Origin: Aphidius gifuensis
Taxonomy: Eukaryota; Arthropoda; Insecta; Hymenoptera; Braconidae
Assembly (NCBI RefSeq): GCF_014905175.1
Contig: NC_057788.1
Coordinates: 12,159,446 to 12,223,445, forward strand
Length of the DNA: 64,000 bases
Direction: 5' to 3'
Below the pieces are notes generated by a model. It did not search any database. It worked only from the letters and a program-made list of their open reading frames with translations, and was not told where the DNA came from. This document shows, in pieces, positions 1-12,149 of this stretch (position 1 is the stretch's first letter; each line of letters starts with the position of its first letter). The translations under genes were made by a program, and so were the position numbers.

Positions 1-78
1 TGACTATCTTACCCTTCATAACAGCTATTTCATTTAACCTTAAAATATTATTTTACACTAACAGACATCATCATCATC

Positions 79-215
79 AAAAGACCAAAGAAAACGTTTT
101 TTAAATTGCCGAATTGATGGACGGCGGAGTTCAAGTCTTATTCGTATTGGTTGTCCGAAGTCGAAAAGACGAAAAGACCGAAGAAAACGATTTTTGAATT
201 GCCGAATTGGTGGAC
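79..215. repeat. Short direct repeat pair, 93-base spacing
   Basis: Two copies of about 44 bases lie at 79-122 and 172-215 and share the core gccgaattg(a/g)tggac preceded by aaaagacc(a/g)aag. They differ at only a few positions. Nothing else between 1 and 1040 looks genic; the short open frames there have no recognisable content. Confidence 0.6.
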
Positions 216-409
216 AATTTTTTTCACAGTAAAGCCTACGATTTGAGTACACGAACAGAAAGAGCCTATCATAACTCCGGAGTAGTGTTTTTTTCGCCTA
301 TTAATACTCAGTCAACCAGGTGCAACAGGATAAATTTACCGTGGTCGAGTCTTGGAGGAGGCCGTAACGATATTTTCGCCTACCCTGAAAACCCAGCTAA
401 TTTTATTTA

Positions 410-660
410 TATAGACTTTTCCGTCAGTGATATTATTGAATTTTAAATTTATTCTTGTAGTTAAAACTCCATCATAAAGCGGCGAATATTTATTTATTTT
501 CTTTGTTCAAATCTGGATTTGACCAGTTATATTGTTTTCATTTTTGTCTTTGTTAAAATCGGGGTAAACCCGACAATATATATTCAAATTATTATTTCAA
601 TCTTTTTTGAAACTCCAGCTTGATGCGGAGAGTATACAACTCTCGACTATATCAAAAAAG
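410..660 (+). repeat. Dispersed repeat family A, copy 1
   Basis: This stretch resembles 50403-50600. Both contain agacttttccg, then a line about a (g)gggt(g/a)aa(a/t)cc(c/g)g block, then tttttgaaactccaac/g followed by a (g)gaaagtatacaa-like end. The homology is interrupted by small indels, so this is an old dispersed non-coding repeat. I see no terminal repeats that would classify it. Confidence 0.55.
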
Positions 661-1214
661 GGAAAAAGAGAGTAATTGAAAAATTCGACTACTCATTGTT
701 TGCGTTAAAGCATTCAGCTGAAATACGAGAATGATGCGTTCACATCCCGTTCATGACAATTTTTTGTCTTTTTTTTTTTAAATGTTTGACTTTAAAAAAT
801 AAAACGATTGAAATTATTTTTTCACATAATTTCTCAAACAAAACAAAGTATTGTATTATCTAAATTATAGAATTTAATTGATTTTGAAAAAAAGGTATGG
901 ATATATTTATATATGGATACCAATTATTACTGAAAAAAAAAAATAAATAGAAACATCTAGCAAATTTTGTAGATAAAAATCTTGTTTAGTTTACAGATTT
1001 TCAATAATTCAATTTACATATGAAATAATACGGTTTTATACATCATTTGGAGCCATGCAAGGAATCAGAATAAACAATAGCCACAGACAATAATTTAAAA
1101 TAGTTATTCGATATATAAATGTTTTTATTCTTTGAACAACCTGACACAATCCTTAATTTTAATAAATAATTTTTGATATAATTATTTACATACTTTATTT
1201 TCATTTTCGTATAT

Positions 1215-1313
1215 TTACCTAATACATATATAACATTTTCTATTTGGTGATTTATTTTTTGAGACAATCCCATTAGTATTTTTTAGATATAATATATTAA
1301 AGCAATGAGAATC
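1215..1313 (-). pseudogene. C-terminal fragment of the zinc-finger transposase-like gene, cut off by the LTR element
   Basis: When the LTR retrotransposon and one copy of its 4-base target duplication (aatc, 1310-1313) are set aside, the minus-strand reading frame coming from 6541 runs without a break into 1313 and stays open to a TAA at 1215-1217, about 32 more codons. This identifies the piece as the displaced tail of the gene at 6541-9023. It is therefore host-side or older-element DNA present before the retrotransposon landed. No motif is recognisable in the tail. Confidence 0.6.
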
Positions 1314-1617
1314 TGTGGCGGTGCCAACTGCCCAAACTGCAATTTCACCAGTTCCAAAGATGGCGACGACTGATCTAGGAAATTCTCATCTAGGAACATT
1401 AAGGCGTCCGCGCAAAGAGACTCTTGTCGCAAGAGATATATTTTAGTTGTAAACTAGACTACACTTGTAGCCTAACGTTTTATGTAATTCGAATCTCTTT
1501 ATTCTATTACTTTTGATATTCTGATAATAAAGGAACTACCTCATTATTATTCCTAAAATAATATATAGTCTAGAGTTGATTATTTACCTAGTAATAATCC
1601 CAACCCTATAAACTATA
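1314..1617 (+). repeat. 5' LTR (304 bases)
   Basis: Begins tgtggcggtgcc and ends aactata. It carries an AATAAA polyadenylation signal at 1526-1531. Same length and, by eye, same sequence as the 3' LTR at 6233-6536. Confidence 0.96.
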
Positions 1618-1632
1618 ATTGGTGACCCCTGC
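1618..1632 (+). promoter_or_regulatory. Primer-binding site of the gypsy element
   Basis: The sequence attggtgacccctgc directly follows the 5' LTR. The tggtgacccc core has the form of a tRNA 3' end complement (tRNA ...GGGGTCACCA). I cannot name the primer tRNA from sequence alone. Confidence 0.7.
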
Positions 1633-1870
1633 AAAAATATTTTTTATGCAATTTAATAAAAAATAAAAGAATACATTTCCGCACCCTTGTATTTACCAGT
1701 GTACCGGTGTTTACATCTCGACACAAAGGAATGAGTCACAACGTGCTACGACGCAATTCACATATGTAAACAAACAAGTGCGCATTGAACAAAAAAATTT
1801 AAAAAAAAAATACAATTCCACTGCAAAACAATTAGACAATTAAAGTGAAAGTGAATAAAAAATTAATAAA

Positions 1871-3025
1871 ATGTCTGATTTAAAAAAATTGATCCAACAA
1901 CGAGGTGTTGTTAAACGGCAATTTACATTAATGTTTAAGTTTTTCCAAGAAGAAGGGCGTTCACGTACCCAGGCTGAGGCAAAAATGATATCTCTCGACC
2001 AATTGTATAAACAATTTACCACTATACAAGACTCGATTGATGCTCAACGCCTTGAAAATGATCAAGATGATCTCGATAAAGCCACCTTGGAAGATGATGA
2101 ACAAAGAACATTAATTGATGAGCAATATAATCAAATCAGCACTACAATAAAACAAATTTTAGAAAAAGAAAAGCTGAATGATGATGAACGTTTTACTCAA
2201 CTTCAAGAAGAAATAGCACGACTACGTTTGATCAACGAGCAACAAGGTTGGACACCTAATCCAAGATCACAACGTATAGTTCTTCCCAAGTTTGATAAAC
2301 TGCAACCTCAACTTTGGTGGACACAAGTTGAAATGGCACTACGACTTGGTGGCATTACAAACGACGAAGATAAATTTTCACAAGTCCTAGTGAATCTTGA
2401 GAGTGATGTATTGATGTTAGTTGGTGATTTAGCTAACAATCCACCAACAATGGACAAATTCAACACACTCAAAGATCGCATTTTACAAAGCTTTGCTCAA
2501 ACAACAGAAGCACGACTCAGACGCATGTTTCGAGGCGATGAATCTGTTGGTAAAAAGCCAACTGAAATACTTGCACACATAAAAAATTTAGCATCTGGTG
2601 AGTGCAATGCAACTGTACTAAGAACAATATTTTTAGAAAAACTCCCAGAGCAAATGCGTGTGTTGTTAGCCATGTGTGAGCATGAAGATCTGGACAAAGT
2701 AGCTGAGATGGCAGACAAAATATACGAGATGTCTAATACTTCTTCATGTGCCATTGCCAGTTCTCAAGAACAAGCATCTGTTCAAGCTATTGAATCGCCA
2801 ATATCAGAGGTCTTTAAACTAATCAAAACTCTCTCTAATAAAGTTGACAAATTACAGAGAGAATACAGATCTAGATCCAGGTCAAGATCCAAATCACGTG
2901 GACGCTCAAACAGTCCAAGCAATAATCTGTGCTTTTATCACAGAAGATTTGGTGACAATGCAAGAAAATGCTTAGAAACATGTTCTCAAAATTCTGCATG
3001 GCAATCTATGAAATCGGAAAACTAA
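1871..3025 (+). CDS. gag: Gag polyprotein of the gypsy element
   Basis: The 384-residue protein would form the virus-like particle that packages element RNA. Residues 1-130 are charged and probably coiled-coil. The central part (about 135-300) matches the capsid-type region seen in insect gypsy Gags: a P-K-F-D...W-W-x-Q-V-E motif followed by helices with L-P-E-Q. An Arg-Ser repeat tract lies at about 330-345, suited to RNA binding. It ends in a variant zinc knuckle, [14 protein letters not shown] then LETC, with Cys/His/Cys/Cys ligands. The start ATG is the first in frame and sits 250 bases past the LTR. The 3' end overlaps pol by 58 bases in the -1 frame, so pol is probably made by -1 frameshifting. 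Intact. Confidence 0.94.
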   Translation: MSDLKKLIQQRGVVKRQFTLMFKFFQEEGRSRTQAEAKMISLDQLYKQFTTIQDSIDAQRLENDQDDLDKATLEDDEQRTLIDEQYNQISTTIKQILEKEKLNDDERFTQLQEEIARLRLINEQQGWTPNPRSQRIVLPKFDKLQPQLWWTQVEMALRLGGITNDEDKFSQVLVNLESDVLMLVGDLANNPPTMDKFNTLKDRILQSFAQTTEARLRRMFRGDESVGKKPTEILAHIKNLASGECNATVLRTIFLEKLPEQMRVLLAMCEHEDLDKVAEMADKIYEMSNTSSCAIASSQEQASVQAIESPISEVFKLIKTLSNKVDKLQREYRSRSRSRSKSRGRSNSPSNNLCFYHRRFGDNARKCLETCSQNSAWQSMKSEN

Positions 3026-6000
3026 TGGAGCTGTCGTCATTAAAAACAAATGACGACAGCAACCAAATCAGCAACAATAACAACAACAACTGCAGCAACG
3101 ACAGCATAAATATAAACAGCATCAGCAATATTAAAGAAACTCGTCTTCATGTCATGGACAAAAGAACACAAATTCGTTTCCTTATTGATTCTGGATCAGT
3201 GGTCTCAGTTATTCCACGTTCTACAATCAAGTGCAACAACATTGCTGGTGACTTCACACTATTTGCTGCAAATCAAACTGTTATCCAAACATATGGTGAT
3301 CACATAATTAATGTGGACTTTGGACTACGTCGACCATTCAAGTGGTCATTCACCGTTGCTGACATCAAAACACCTATTATTGGTGCAGATTTTTTAACTC
3401 ATTATAATTTACTCATTGACTTAAAAAAGCAAAAGCTCATCGATGCTGAAACACAATTCTCAGCACATGGTGTAGCTAAAAAAACAACAGAATTTGGTAT
3501 CACTACTATCAGTTCTTTAAACAACGCAATTGTCGATATCAATAATCTTCTTAAAGAATATATTGATATCACAATCTCACCTGTAAAACGAGAAGCATCT
3601 GTCAACTCGTCAGTAGCTCATCATATAGAAACTACTGGTCAACCAGTGTCAGATCGTCCTCGTCGTATCTCTGGTGAAAAATTGGCTGCAGCAATAGCTG
3701 AATTCAAGATACTTGTGGAACAAGGTATTTGTCGTCCATCCAGAAGCCCTTATTCGAGTCCAATTCACATGGTAATTAAGAAATCTGGAGGATGGCGTCC
3801 CTGTGGAGATTATCGCAGACTGAATGCACAAACAGTACCTGACCGATATCCAATTCCACATATACATGACTTTGCAGAGCATCTAAACAATAAAAAAGTA
3901 TTTACAACAATTGATTTAGTTCGTGCATATCATCAAATTCCAATGGCTGAAGAGGATATACAAAAAACTGCTGTCAGCACACCAATAGGTCTACTGGAAT
4001 ATGTCTACATGCCGTTTGGACTTCGTAATGCAAGTCAAACATTTCAACGACATATGGGATCCATTCTTAGAGATCTTGACTTTGCTCACTGTTATATTGA
4101 TGACCTCTTAATTGCATCAGAAACACCAGAGCAACATCTAGAGCATCTCCAAGTAGTCTTCTCACGTTTGAGGCAATACAACTTAACTATTAACGTCAAC
4201 AAGTGTCAATTTGCTCAAACAGAAGTACTATTCCTGGGATATAAGGTAAATAAAAATAGCTGTCAACCTCCAGAAGATCGGGTGTCAGCTATCAATGAAT
4301 ACAAGTTACCAGAGACCATTTGTGAACTTCGCAAATTCTTGGGACTGATAAATTATTATCGTCGTTGTATTCCACATGCTGCACAACTTCAAGCACCTCT
4401 TAATGACTTTTTAACAAACTCCAAGAAAAATGACAAAAGAAAAGTACCTTGGACAGATAAAACAATAAAAGCATTTCACGACTGCAAGAGAAGTTTATCA
4501 GAAGCAACAATATTAACTCACCCCAGTATGAATGCACCACTTGCTTTAATAACTGACGCATCTGACGTAGCTATTGGAGCAACACTTGAACAACAAAAAA
4601 ATAGCATTTGGGAACCACTCGGATTTTTCTCTCGAAAACTGTCTAAGACTGAGAAAAATTACAGTGTGTATGACCGAGAATTGTTGGCAATCTATGAAGC
4701 TATCAAGCACTTCAGGCATATACTGGAGTCTCGACTATTCATAGTGAAAACTGATCACAAAGCACTTATTCATGCTTTTAAACAAAAGCCTGAAAAAGCA
4801 TCACCAAGACAATTGAGACATCTTGATTACATCGCTCAATTTACAACTGAAATTATGCACGTAGCTGGTGATGAAAACATAGTTGCAGATGCATTATCTC
4901 GTCTTAATGAGATATCTATGCCTACAACTTGCAATCTTGAAGAAATACAAACAGCTCAAGAAGAAGATACTGAACTTGAAAACATCCTCGAAGGAAATAA
5001 CTCTTTAAAACTGCAATTGGTACGATACGAACCAAACATTGCAATTTATTGTGATATTTCAACTGGATATATCCGACCTTATGTACCAGAGAAATTACGA
5101 AAACAAATTTTCAACTCAATACATGGTCTTTCACATCCAAGTGGTCGAGCAACTCTTCAACAAACTCGTAACAAATATGTTTGGCCTGGCATAAAAAAAG
5201 ACATTACCAGTTGGTCTCGTCTTTGTTTACCTTGTCAGAAATCTAAAATAATTCGACATAACAGGTTAAAACCAAACAAAATAGCTATGCCAGATGGTCG
5301 TTTCGACCATGTACATATCGACATTGTTTACATGCCACCAGTAAATGGTTATCGTTACTGTCTAACTATGATTGACAGATTTTCACGTTGGCCAGAGGCA
5401 GTACCAATGAAAGATATGACAGCTGATACAGTCGCAACATTATTCTGGACACATTGGATTTCCAGATTTGGTTGTCCAAAAATAATTACCACTGACCAAG
5501 GCTCACAATTGGAATCAAGTTTATTCACTGCACTTGGTAATTTAGTGGGTGCCAAAAGAGCCAGAACAACAGCATATCATCCACAAGCAAATGGTATGAT
5601 AGAACGCTGGCATCGTTCACTCAAAGCAGCATTAATGTGTCATCCAGATGAACCATGGACTGAATTATTACCAACAATATTATTGGGTCTAAGAACCTGC
5701 TTCAAAGAAGATTTAAAAGCATCAGCGGCAGAAATGTTATATGGTACATCATTACGTTTACCTAATAAATACTTTACCAACGAAGACATGCCAGCAGATC
5801 CACAAATATTTATTGAAAAATATCGACAACAAATGCGCAAGTTACGTCCAGTTCCAGCAGCACATCACATTAAAAGCAGTATGTTTGTGCTCAAGGACTT
5901 ATATACTTGCTCACATGTATTAATACGAACCGATGCAGTTCGTCAACCTCTTGAACCTCCTTACACTGGACCATATGAAGTCCTAGAAAGGATGACTGAT

Positions 6001-6186
6001 AGATTATTCAAATTAAAAATTAATGACAAATTAGTTAATATTTCTGTTGACAGATTAAAGCCTGTGTTTTTAGCCAAAGAAGATAATCCAAAGCAGCTTC
6101 AACAAAACCAGATGAATCTAAATCAACAACAACACTTGGAGATGATACCTAGACCTGTCAAAACATATGTAAATAAAAAAAAGTAA
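2968..6186 (+). CDS. pol: Pol polyprotein (protease, RT, RNase H, integrase)
   Basis: A single open frame of about 1072 codons. Aspartic protease: L-I-D-S-G near residue 74. Reverse transcriptase: about 250-430, with [14 protein letters not shown] and catalytic Y-I-D-D-L at about 375. RNase H: about 520-640, starting with T-D-A-S. Integrase: an H-x4-H...C-x2-C zinc domain at about 718-760, then the catalytic core with D near 784 (HIDIVYM), D near 842 (TTDQGSQ) and E near 877 (MIERWH). A C-terminal extension rich in Gln follows. All catalytic residues are present and no stop or frameshift is seen. The frame is -1 relative to gag with an overlap at 2968-3025; translation probably enters by frameshift rather than at the first ATG. 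No envelope gene follows. Confidence 0.96.
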   Translation: MLRNMFSKFCMAIYEIGKLMELSSLKTNDDSNQISNNNNNNCSNDSININSISNIKETRLHVMDKRTQIRFLIDSGSVVSVIPRSTIKCNNIAGDFTLFAANQTVIQTYGDHIINVDFGLRRPFKWSFTVADIKTPIIGADFLTHYNLLIDLKKQKLIDAETQFSAHGVAKKTTEFGITTISSLNNAIVDINNLLKEYIDITISPVKREASVNSSVAHHIETTGQPVSDRPRRISGEKLAAAIAEFKILVEQGICRPSRSPYSSPIHMVIKKSGGWRPCGDYRRLNAQTVPDRYPIPHIHDFAEHLNNKKVFTTIDLVRAYHQIPMAEEDIQKTAVSTPIGLLEYVYMPFGLRNASQTFQRHMGSILRDLDFAHCYIDDLLIASETPEQHLEHLQVVFSRLRQYNLTINVNKCQFAQTEVLFLGYKVNKNSCQPPEDRVSAINEYKLPETICELRKFLGLINYYRRCIPHAAQLQAPLNDFLTNSKKNDKRKVPWTDKTIKAFHDCKRSLSEATILTHPSMNAPLALITDASDVAIGATLEQQKNSIWEPLGFFSRKLSKTEKNYSVYDRELLAIYEAIKHFRHILESRLFIVKTDHKALIHAFKQKPEKASPRQLRHLDYIAQFTTEIMHVAGDENIVADALSRLNEISMPTTCNLEEIQTAQEEDTELENILEGNNSLKLQLVRYEPNIAIYCDISTGYIRPYVPEKLRKQIFNSIHGLSHPSGRATLQQTRNKYVWPGIKKDITSWSRLCLPCQKSKIIRHNRLKPNKIAMPDGRFDHVHIDIVYMPPVNGYRYCLTMIDRFSRWPEAVPMKDMTADTVATLFWTHWISRFGCPKIITTDQGSQLESSLFTALGNLVGAKRARTTAYHPQANGMIERWHRSLKAALMCHPDEPWTELLPTILLGLRTCFKEDLKASAAEMLYGTSLRLPNKYFTNEDMPADPQIFIEKYRQQMRKLRPVPAAHHIKSSMFVLKDLYTCSHVLIRTDAVRQPLEPPYTGPYEVLERMTDRLFKLKINDKLVNISVDRLKPVFLAKEDNPKQLQQNQMNLNQQQHLEMIPRPVKTYVNKKK

Positions 6187-6218
6187 CATTTGCTCCTAAT
6201 ATTCGTGACAAATTCACT

Positions 6219-6232
6219 GGAAGGGGAGTGGA
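6219..6232 (+). promoter_or_regulatory. Polypurine tract
   Basis: The purine-rich run ggaaggggagtgga abuts the 3' LTR, where second-strand DNA synthesis is primed. Only one pyrimidine interrupts it. Confidence 0.85.
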
Positions 6233-6536
6233 TGTGGCGGTGCCAACTGCCCAAACTGCAATTTCACCAGTTCCAAAGATGGCGACGACTGATCTAGGAA
6301 ATTCTCATCTAGGAACATTAAGGCGTCCGCGCAAAGAGACTCTTGTCGCAAGAGATATATTTTAGTTGTAAACTAGACTACACTTGTAGCCTAACGTTTT
6401 ATGTAATTCGAATCTCTTTATTCTATTACTTTTGATATTCTGATAATAAAGGAACTACCTCATTATTATTCCTAAAATAATATATAGTCTAGAGTTGATT
6501 ATTTACCTAGTAATAATCCCAACCCTATAAACTATA
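6233..6536 (+). repeat. 3' LTR (304 bases)
   Basis: Same boundaries and sequence as the 5' LTR as far as I can compare by eye, including AATAAA at 6445-6450. Followed directly by the aatc target duplication at 6537-6540. Confidence 0.96.
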
Positions 6537-6540
6537 AATC

Positions 6541-9023
6541 TTGGCAAACTATTTCATAAGCTTGAAAATGCCGGTCATACACTACTTCTTGAATTGGATG
6601 AGTCACAAAAAAAACTTGATCATTATCATCGATCAGGATTGTTAAAATTTCAAAAAACATTCCATCAAAATCAGTAACTCGAAGAATACTATTTTTTTTG
6701 TATCAATCACCATGATATTCGACCCAATTGCAATAATATACTTTTGTTAATATTGAATGATCCAATTGATTACAAAAACGGTCATAATTTTCAATTACGC
6801 TAATATTAATTAAATGATTTGGGCCTATTTTTAAATTAGAAGTATTAACTGCGCGTTTTGATACATAATCATAATTTTTAATTGAATGACCAATGCTTGA
6901 AGTTTTTGCAATATTGACTCGTGATTGACATTTGGCTGCCATTTTCTTAGAAACCTGATGTTTGTGTTCTTCTCGAATTGTCCACGTCTTTGCAACTGGC
7001 ACAGTTTCACGAATTATTCGAGGGTAATGGGTCATGAAATGTTGCGTTGGTCTTAAAGGTAGTCGAAAAACATCCATAAACAACAGTAAATGATCACGAA
7101 TCATTGTATCGAGAAGTTCAATTGCATTTTTATGAAACACTGTTTTGAGTAGCAAACAAGTTAACTCACTGAAAGAGATGTAAACTTCCCATGCAGGATT
7201 ATTAATTGGAATAAGGTCTCCAATCAATAATCCAAGATGGCGTATTAGACAAAGAATCTCAGCTGATGACATTTTTAATTCTTGCGAATTATGTAACGCT
7301 CGCGGTGGAATTTCAAGCGGACGATTACGCTTACAATTTTCTCCAAAATTAAATGATTCTAATCGTTCGTTAACTGTAAATTCATCAATTATTTTTTCGT
7401 TAAAAATTAAATGGTACAAAACATTACCTAATTCGTGCTTGGCTGTGTTTTCAAACCAATCATGTAATAGATCGTGCATCCTATTTTTTGCCACATGGAA
7501 ATATGGCAGCTCATTCCAGACACTATTTTCTACAATACCCATTGAATGGAGTTATTTAGGGTCACGGTTTAACAAGGCATTATTGTAAGAGACTTCAGTT
7601 CTAACATATGCATCAATTTCTTTTGAACTGCGTTTACACAAGTATTTAGGCATCTCACAAGTTCGGCAATAATGGTCACTATTGAAACTTGTAACAAAAC
7701 CTAAAGCTTCATTTAAACCCAGGTTATCCCCTTTTAAAATTCCCATTAAAAAATAAATTGTTTCGGACCCTTTTTCAGTTTTGATTTCAATTCCATTTTT
7801 ATATCTAAATCGATTGAATCATTAATAATTTTACGATATATCATTTTATTGCCATAGATCTTACGATCAAGAGCTTGAAAAATTTGAACTAAAAAAATAT
7901 TATCGAGCTTTCCGAGGAATGCGGGAGGCAGTAATGGCATATTCATATAAACTCCACACAATTTACCAGATGCTCCCACATGACTTGAAAGAGGATTATT
8001 TGTTTCAAAATCATCAATATATAAAAATAGTGGTATGACTCTTTTGTCTGGAAAATTAGAAGACATATTTTTTCACAGCTCGCCTTGAATAAAATGTGAA
8101 ATGACGTCTTTGTTTTCGACATTTTCAAGGTAATTTGTGTACTCGATAACCGTTTCATAAACAAATTCCATTTCAAAAAAATTGTTCAAAGTTGAAGCTA
8201 TTGGGAAATACTGATGGACCACATCAACACGTTCTATAATGGTTTCATTTTTTTTTGTTTTTTTTTTATCATCATATCCAATTACTATATCTACAGGAGA
8301 AACGAATTTATTATCTTTTTTAAAATTTTGCATTCTTTTAAAATCAGTTTCTAATCCAGAAAAGGGGTTTTTTAATCTATCAAACATTGTTTCAACTAGC
8401 TTAATATTCCCTTGATCACTATTAAGTTCACGTAATAAAGTAACAATTTGGTCTTCAAGAAAAGTTATCGCTTGGCTGTTAAAAATTTGTGTTGTATCTG
8501 TAATGATTTTTTGAACTGAATTACGAGGAATATTGTACTCCGCATGTAATTTTTGAACCAAACTTGTAGTACATTCCTTAAATAGAGTATCGAAAACTCC
8601 GAATGCAATGGTATTAGGTGAATGAATATCCAACTCTTTACTATCTGTATTTACATTTTCATTAAATGATGTCTGAAAACTACTTAAACTAATTTCTGAT
8701 TCATCAACATCTAAAACATTATTCCCTCGAATATTTGGGTTGCATGAATTTTCTGTTACACATTGATTATTATCATTTATTTGTATATTCGGAACAGAAA
8801 CTGGTTCGCATTCAGAATTTGGTATAGGTTGACCTCGTTTAAATTTATGTATACTTTGTAAATGCCTACGTAATGTCTTAAAAATGCCAAAACGTCGATC
8901 ACAACCCGATATTTGACACTCATAATATTGAGTTTTCTCCAAATGTGTGTTCTCATGACAATGTGAAAAAAAAATATCAACTGAGTCGAAAACTTGTAAG
9001 CACTTACATTTTATCAACGCCAT
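6541..9023 (-). pseudogene. Decayed C2H2 zinc-finger, transposase-like gene
   Basis: One long minus-strand gene, starting at the ATG at 9023, is broken by in-frame stops at 8073-8075, 7552-7554 and 6703-6705, a one-base frameshift near 7750-7770, and the LTR insertion; its tail is at 1215-1313. The N-terminus (residues 5-65) has two C2H2-like fingers, one with YECQISGCDRRF...HLQSIH. Later motifs are IPLFLYIDDFETNNPLSSH, GDNLGLNEALGF, a CRTCEM pair and MHDLLHDW. This motif series occurs in a multicopy, transposase-like family of animals. I do not recognise it well enough to name the superfamily; KDZ-type elements are one possibility. No terminal inverted repeats were found. Intact length would be about 850 residues. 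Confidence 0.7.
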
Positions 9024-10756
9024 AATTATTTTATTGAAAAACCAAATTTAAGATCTAACAGTACTTGTTTAATTATAGATATAAATGTCATCAGCCGTTG
9101 ATATTTTTTATTAATATACTTTTATTGATTTTCAATAACACTCAATTTGAAAATTTTGTTATGTATCAAACTAATCGCCAAATAAGTTAAAATAAAAATA
9201 AAATTATAAATAGGTGGATAATGAGTCAATCAATGGATACGAATTCAAAACTAACTTGAATTATTCTTGACAATATGGATATTTACTTAACTATTTTCTC
9301 AACAACTTATTATAAAATTACATGAAATAACAATTGTATTGCAGAACTAAACACTTATTGCTACGTAGTCGTATATAATTTTCAATAAAGTAATTTTAAA
9401 TTCAGTTCTAACTGATTTAAAAATTTTTCAGATTCAACTGATCACGACGCAAATGTTACAATATAATAAATTATAAAATAAAAAAAATGATCATACAGTT
9501 GCTGAAGCAACTGTGCCTTCCCTGCGGGGGGAATTTTAATTTCTTCTTTAATATATATTGAAATTCGTAACTACAAATTTATTTCATTCTCTATCGTTAC
9601 AATGATTATTGTTACAACTAAAATTTATTTAATTTTCATTTATTTTGCTTGTTCCTTCTAATGGGTCATCTCCATGTCCAGAATCGCTTTCTTCTAACCT
9701 TATAAACTCTCCGTTTTTGTTCATTTTGTTGTACTATGATTTTAGCCTGTCAATGTTAAATATTTATTACAAAATTGTCGAGTTCGATTGTATTTATTTT
9801 ATTTACTTTTTTCTCTCGGTTGAATCAGGATTTAACGTTTTAGTTGTTGCTGAAGTCGTCGTTATATTTTTAATTTTTTTATATTCATTTATTTTTAATT
9901 CCTTTAATGCTATCACATCACCCTTTTTTCCCTAGAACTTTTCTGCCTCTTCATTCCATAAAGTTAGTTCAATCTAAAATATATTTCCTTTGGTAAATTG
10001 ATTATCTTTGTTTGGTTTAATCAAACTTTTTTTCATTCAAATTTTATTTTACTTCATAATCACTGTCGTCTACTAATGTTATTGTTCTTCATTTCAATAA
10101 CCGTCCTGACATTGCATATATAAATTCCACTTTATTTATTGCTATTATGATTGCGATGATATCTAAATAATGTCATTATTATTATTGAATAGTTTTCTTT
10201 TTTTTTTTTTTTTTTCGCTAAAATTATTTTGCCTGCAAATGAATTAATTGGTAGATGTACAATTTCTTGTATTTTTTTAATCTCGAAATTAATTTTTGGT
10301 ATATTTTCATTTTCCTCATCGTCATCGAATTTTATATTAGCTTCTACTGGTATCATTATTTCTTTATTATTTATTGATGGGTATTGTTCATCAATTTTTC
10401 TCACTAATCCTCCAGTGATCGTATATATTTTGTTTAACTTGAATATTTAATAATTTATCATGTTAATAATTTTTTTTTTAATCTTTTTGTTGAAAAATCT
10501 TGTTGCTAAATATGATTTTTCCATGATATTTTGCTATACTTTTCTTTTTTGTTTACTCATATTTTCCTAATATTTTCCTATAATTATCGTATTTTTCTTT
10601 ATATTCAGTGATTTTTCTATATTTTCGTTTATTCGTTTATATATTCTTTATTTTTCTATATTTTCCTTCATTTTCCATATTCATCTTGTTTAGATTAATT
10701 AAGGGACTTAGAAAATTTTTTTTTTTGGGGGGGGCGGCATAATTGATATGTTCTCT
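9024..10756. other. Non-coding AT/T-rich stretch
   Basis: Upstream flank of the zinc-finger pseudogene, then T-rich, low-complexity DNA with homopolymers (polyT near 10190-10215, a T9G8 run near 10720). Open frames here are compositional and show no domain-like content. From about 10500 the sequence grades into the ttttccta(t)att motif that becomes a regular minisatellite. Confidence 0.6.
9495..9514. repeat. Perfect short hairpin
   Basis: acagttgctgaagcaactgt folds on itself with a stem of at least eight pairs. It is followed by a gcggggggaa run. It could be a terminator-like or element-end structure; nothing adjacent decides. Confidence 0.4.
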
Positions 10757-10985
10757 TATTTATCGTTTTTTTCTTTATATTCAGTCACTTTTCTATATTT
10801 TCCTTTATATTTACCGATATTTTCCCATATTTATCGTTTTTTTCTTTATTTTCAGTCACTTTCCTATATTTTTCTTTATATTTACTGATATTTTCCCATA
10901 TTTATCTTTTTTTTCTTTATATTCAGTGACTTTTCTATATTTTCCTTTATATTTACTGATATTTTCCCATATTTATCGTTTTTTT
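10757..10985 (+). repeat. 71-base T-rich minisatellite
   Basis: The phrase tttatcgttttt(t)ctttat recurs at about 10761, 10832, 10903 and 10974, a constant 71-base period, with ttttcctttatatttac(c/t)gatat between. Less regular copies extend back to about 10500. Periodicity makes a false open frame of aromatic residues across it. Confidence 0.8.
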
Positions 10986-11016
10986 ATTTCATATAAATTG
11001 TATTTTATAAAATTAT

Positions 11017-12076
11017 ATATTCAGGGTCCAATTGGATACCCCTAGCTCCATCTTATGAATTGTAAGGGTAACATTTAAGGGAGCAAACGCATCCCCGAAC
11101 ACCCCCGAATATTCCCGACCTACCCTACGGTTAGCTTGTGCCACTGACCCAATATATCGATCATTTCACTGGGATCTCTGATCCTGTGACTACCAGCTCT
11201 AACTGCTTTAATTGCTTTAACTGCTTTAATAAGTGCTTTAAAAAGTCTTAGAATAATTTTAAGAATCACCAGCCGAAAACTGTAAGTTATATTTATCCAA
11301 TATTTCATTGATTTATTTTGCTTGAATATTCTCACTTAAATTCACATAATATTTGGTTACATGAATTATTAAATTGAACTCATTAAAATCATCTTGGATT
11401 TAACTTGTAATAAGTTCTGACCACATGGTCTAAGTTAGCTTGTTCTTTTAAATTTAAATTCAAGTGCAAGTTTTGTGTTAAATTATTTAATCAAATAAAT
11501 ATTGAATAAAGTAAATTATAGTTGGCAGATTTAAGCGGGAATTTGCTTGTTAAAAATATTTAATTATTTTAAATATAACAATCAACGACCTCGTGGTCAT
11601 GAATTTGGTTTTAGCTACGACCTGCAAAGTATAGTAAAGAGTTTATGTAATTATTAAATCAAACAATTGTAAAAGTGATCTTCGTTATAATTTTTATTGT
11701 AAATTCAGTGTTACACAAGTGCATCAATTAACTCAAGGTCCACGTCGGTCCAAATTTAACTATCTGTTACTGAACATCAATACCATTGGTAAAGTTGTGG
11801 TATTTTAATAATGAATTTACCATTTTATTCAACATTATAATTTTTGTGTTTGACTCAAGTTTTTTATAAATTATTTGTGTTTAATTTGTGTACCATTCTC
11901 GCGTATTCCTCAGGTTCCTTTTTACCTCTCCCTACATAACGTAAAATCGTCTCCCTACCCTTCTAAAGTACCTTTGCTGGGCAGGATAAACAGGGTTAAA
12001 TTAATTACATATCTAGTTGGATTATTTTATCGGACAAAATCCCTATGTCTAGTAAATGATCCGGCTACGATATTTC
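11017..12076 (+). repeat. Left inverted repeat of the Polinton
   Basis: About 1.06 kb that matches the reverse complement of the right arm. Shared blocks, outside to inside: atacccctagctccatctta, gttagagctgg, ctgtaagttat with caatatttcattgat, aatcaaataaatattgaat, cgacctcgtggtca, ttattgtaaa(t/g)tcagtg, and atgatccggctacgatattt. The arms differ by many substitutions and indels, so the element is old. Apparent open frames inside it are not genes. Confidence 0.85.
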
Positions 12077-12149
12077 AAGTTTTTTATATTTATTATGAAA
12101 AATTTTGTTTCGTTAATAAAATATATTATAAGTGTATATTAATATATTA

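Larger units (their letters stand above)
1314..6536 (+). mobile_element. Full-length Ty3/gypsy LTR retrotransposon
   Basis: The element is 5223 bases long with two 304-base LTRs (TG...TA ends), a primer-binding site, gag, pol and a polypurine tract in canonical order. It is flanked by a 4-base target duplication, aatc (1310-1313 and 6537-6540), as expected for Ty3/gypsy integrases. Pol order is protease, reverse transcriptase, RNase H, integrase, which defines the gypsy superfamily; there is no env-like frame. The LTRs look identical base for base by eye and both genes are open, so the insertion should be very recent and the copy may be active or a recent source. Assignment to a finer clade (mag-like is my guess) needs a tree. 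Confidence 0.96.

Noticed and set aside
10743..11045. 100-codon aromatic-rich open frame
   Set aside because: It is the translation of the 71-base minisatellite.
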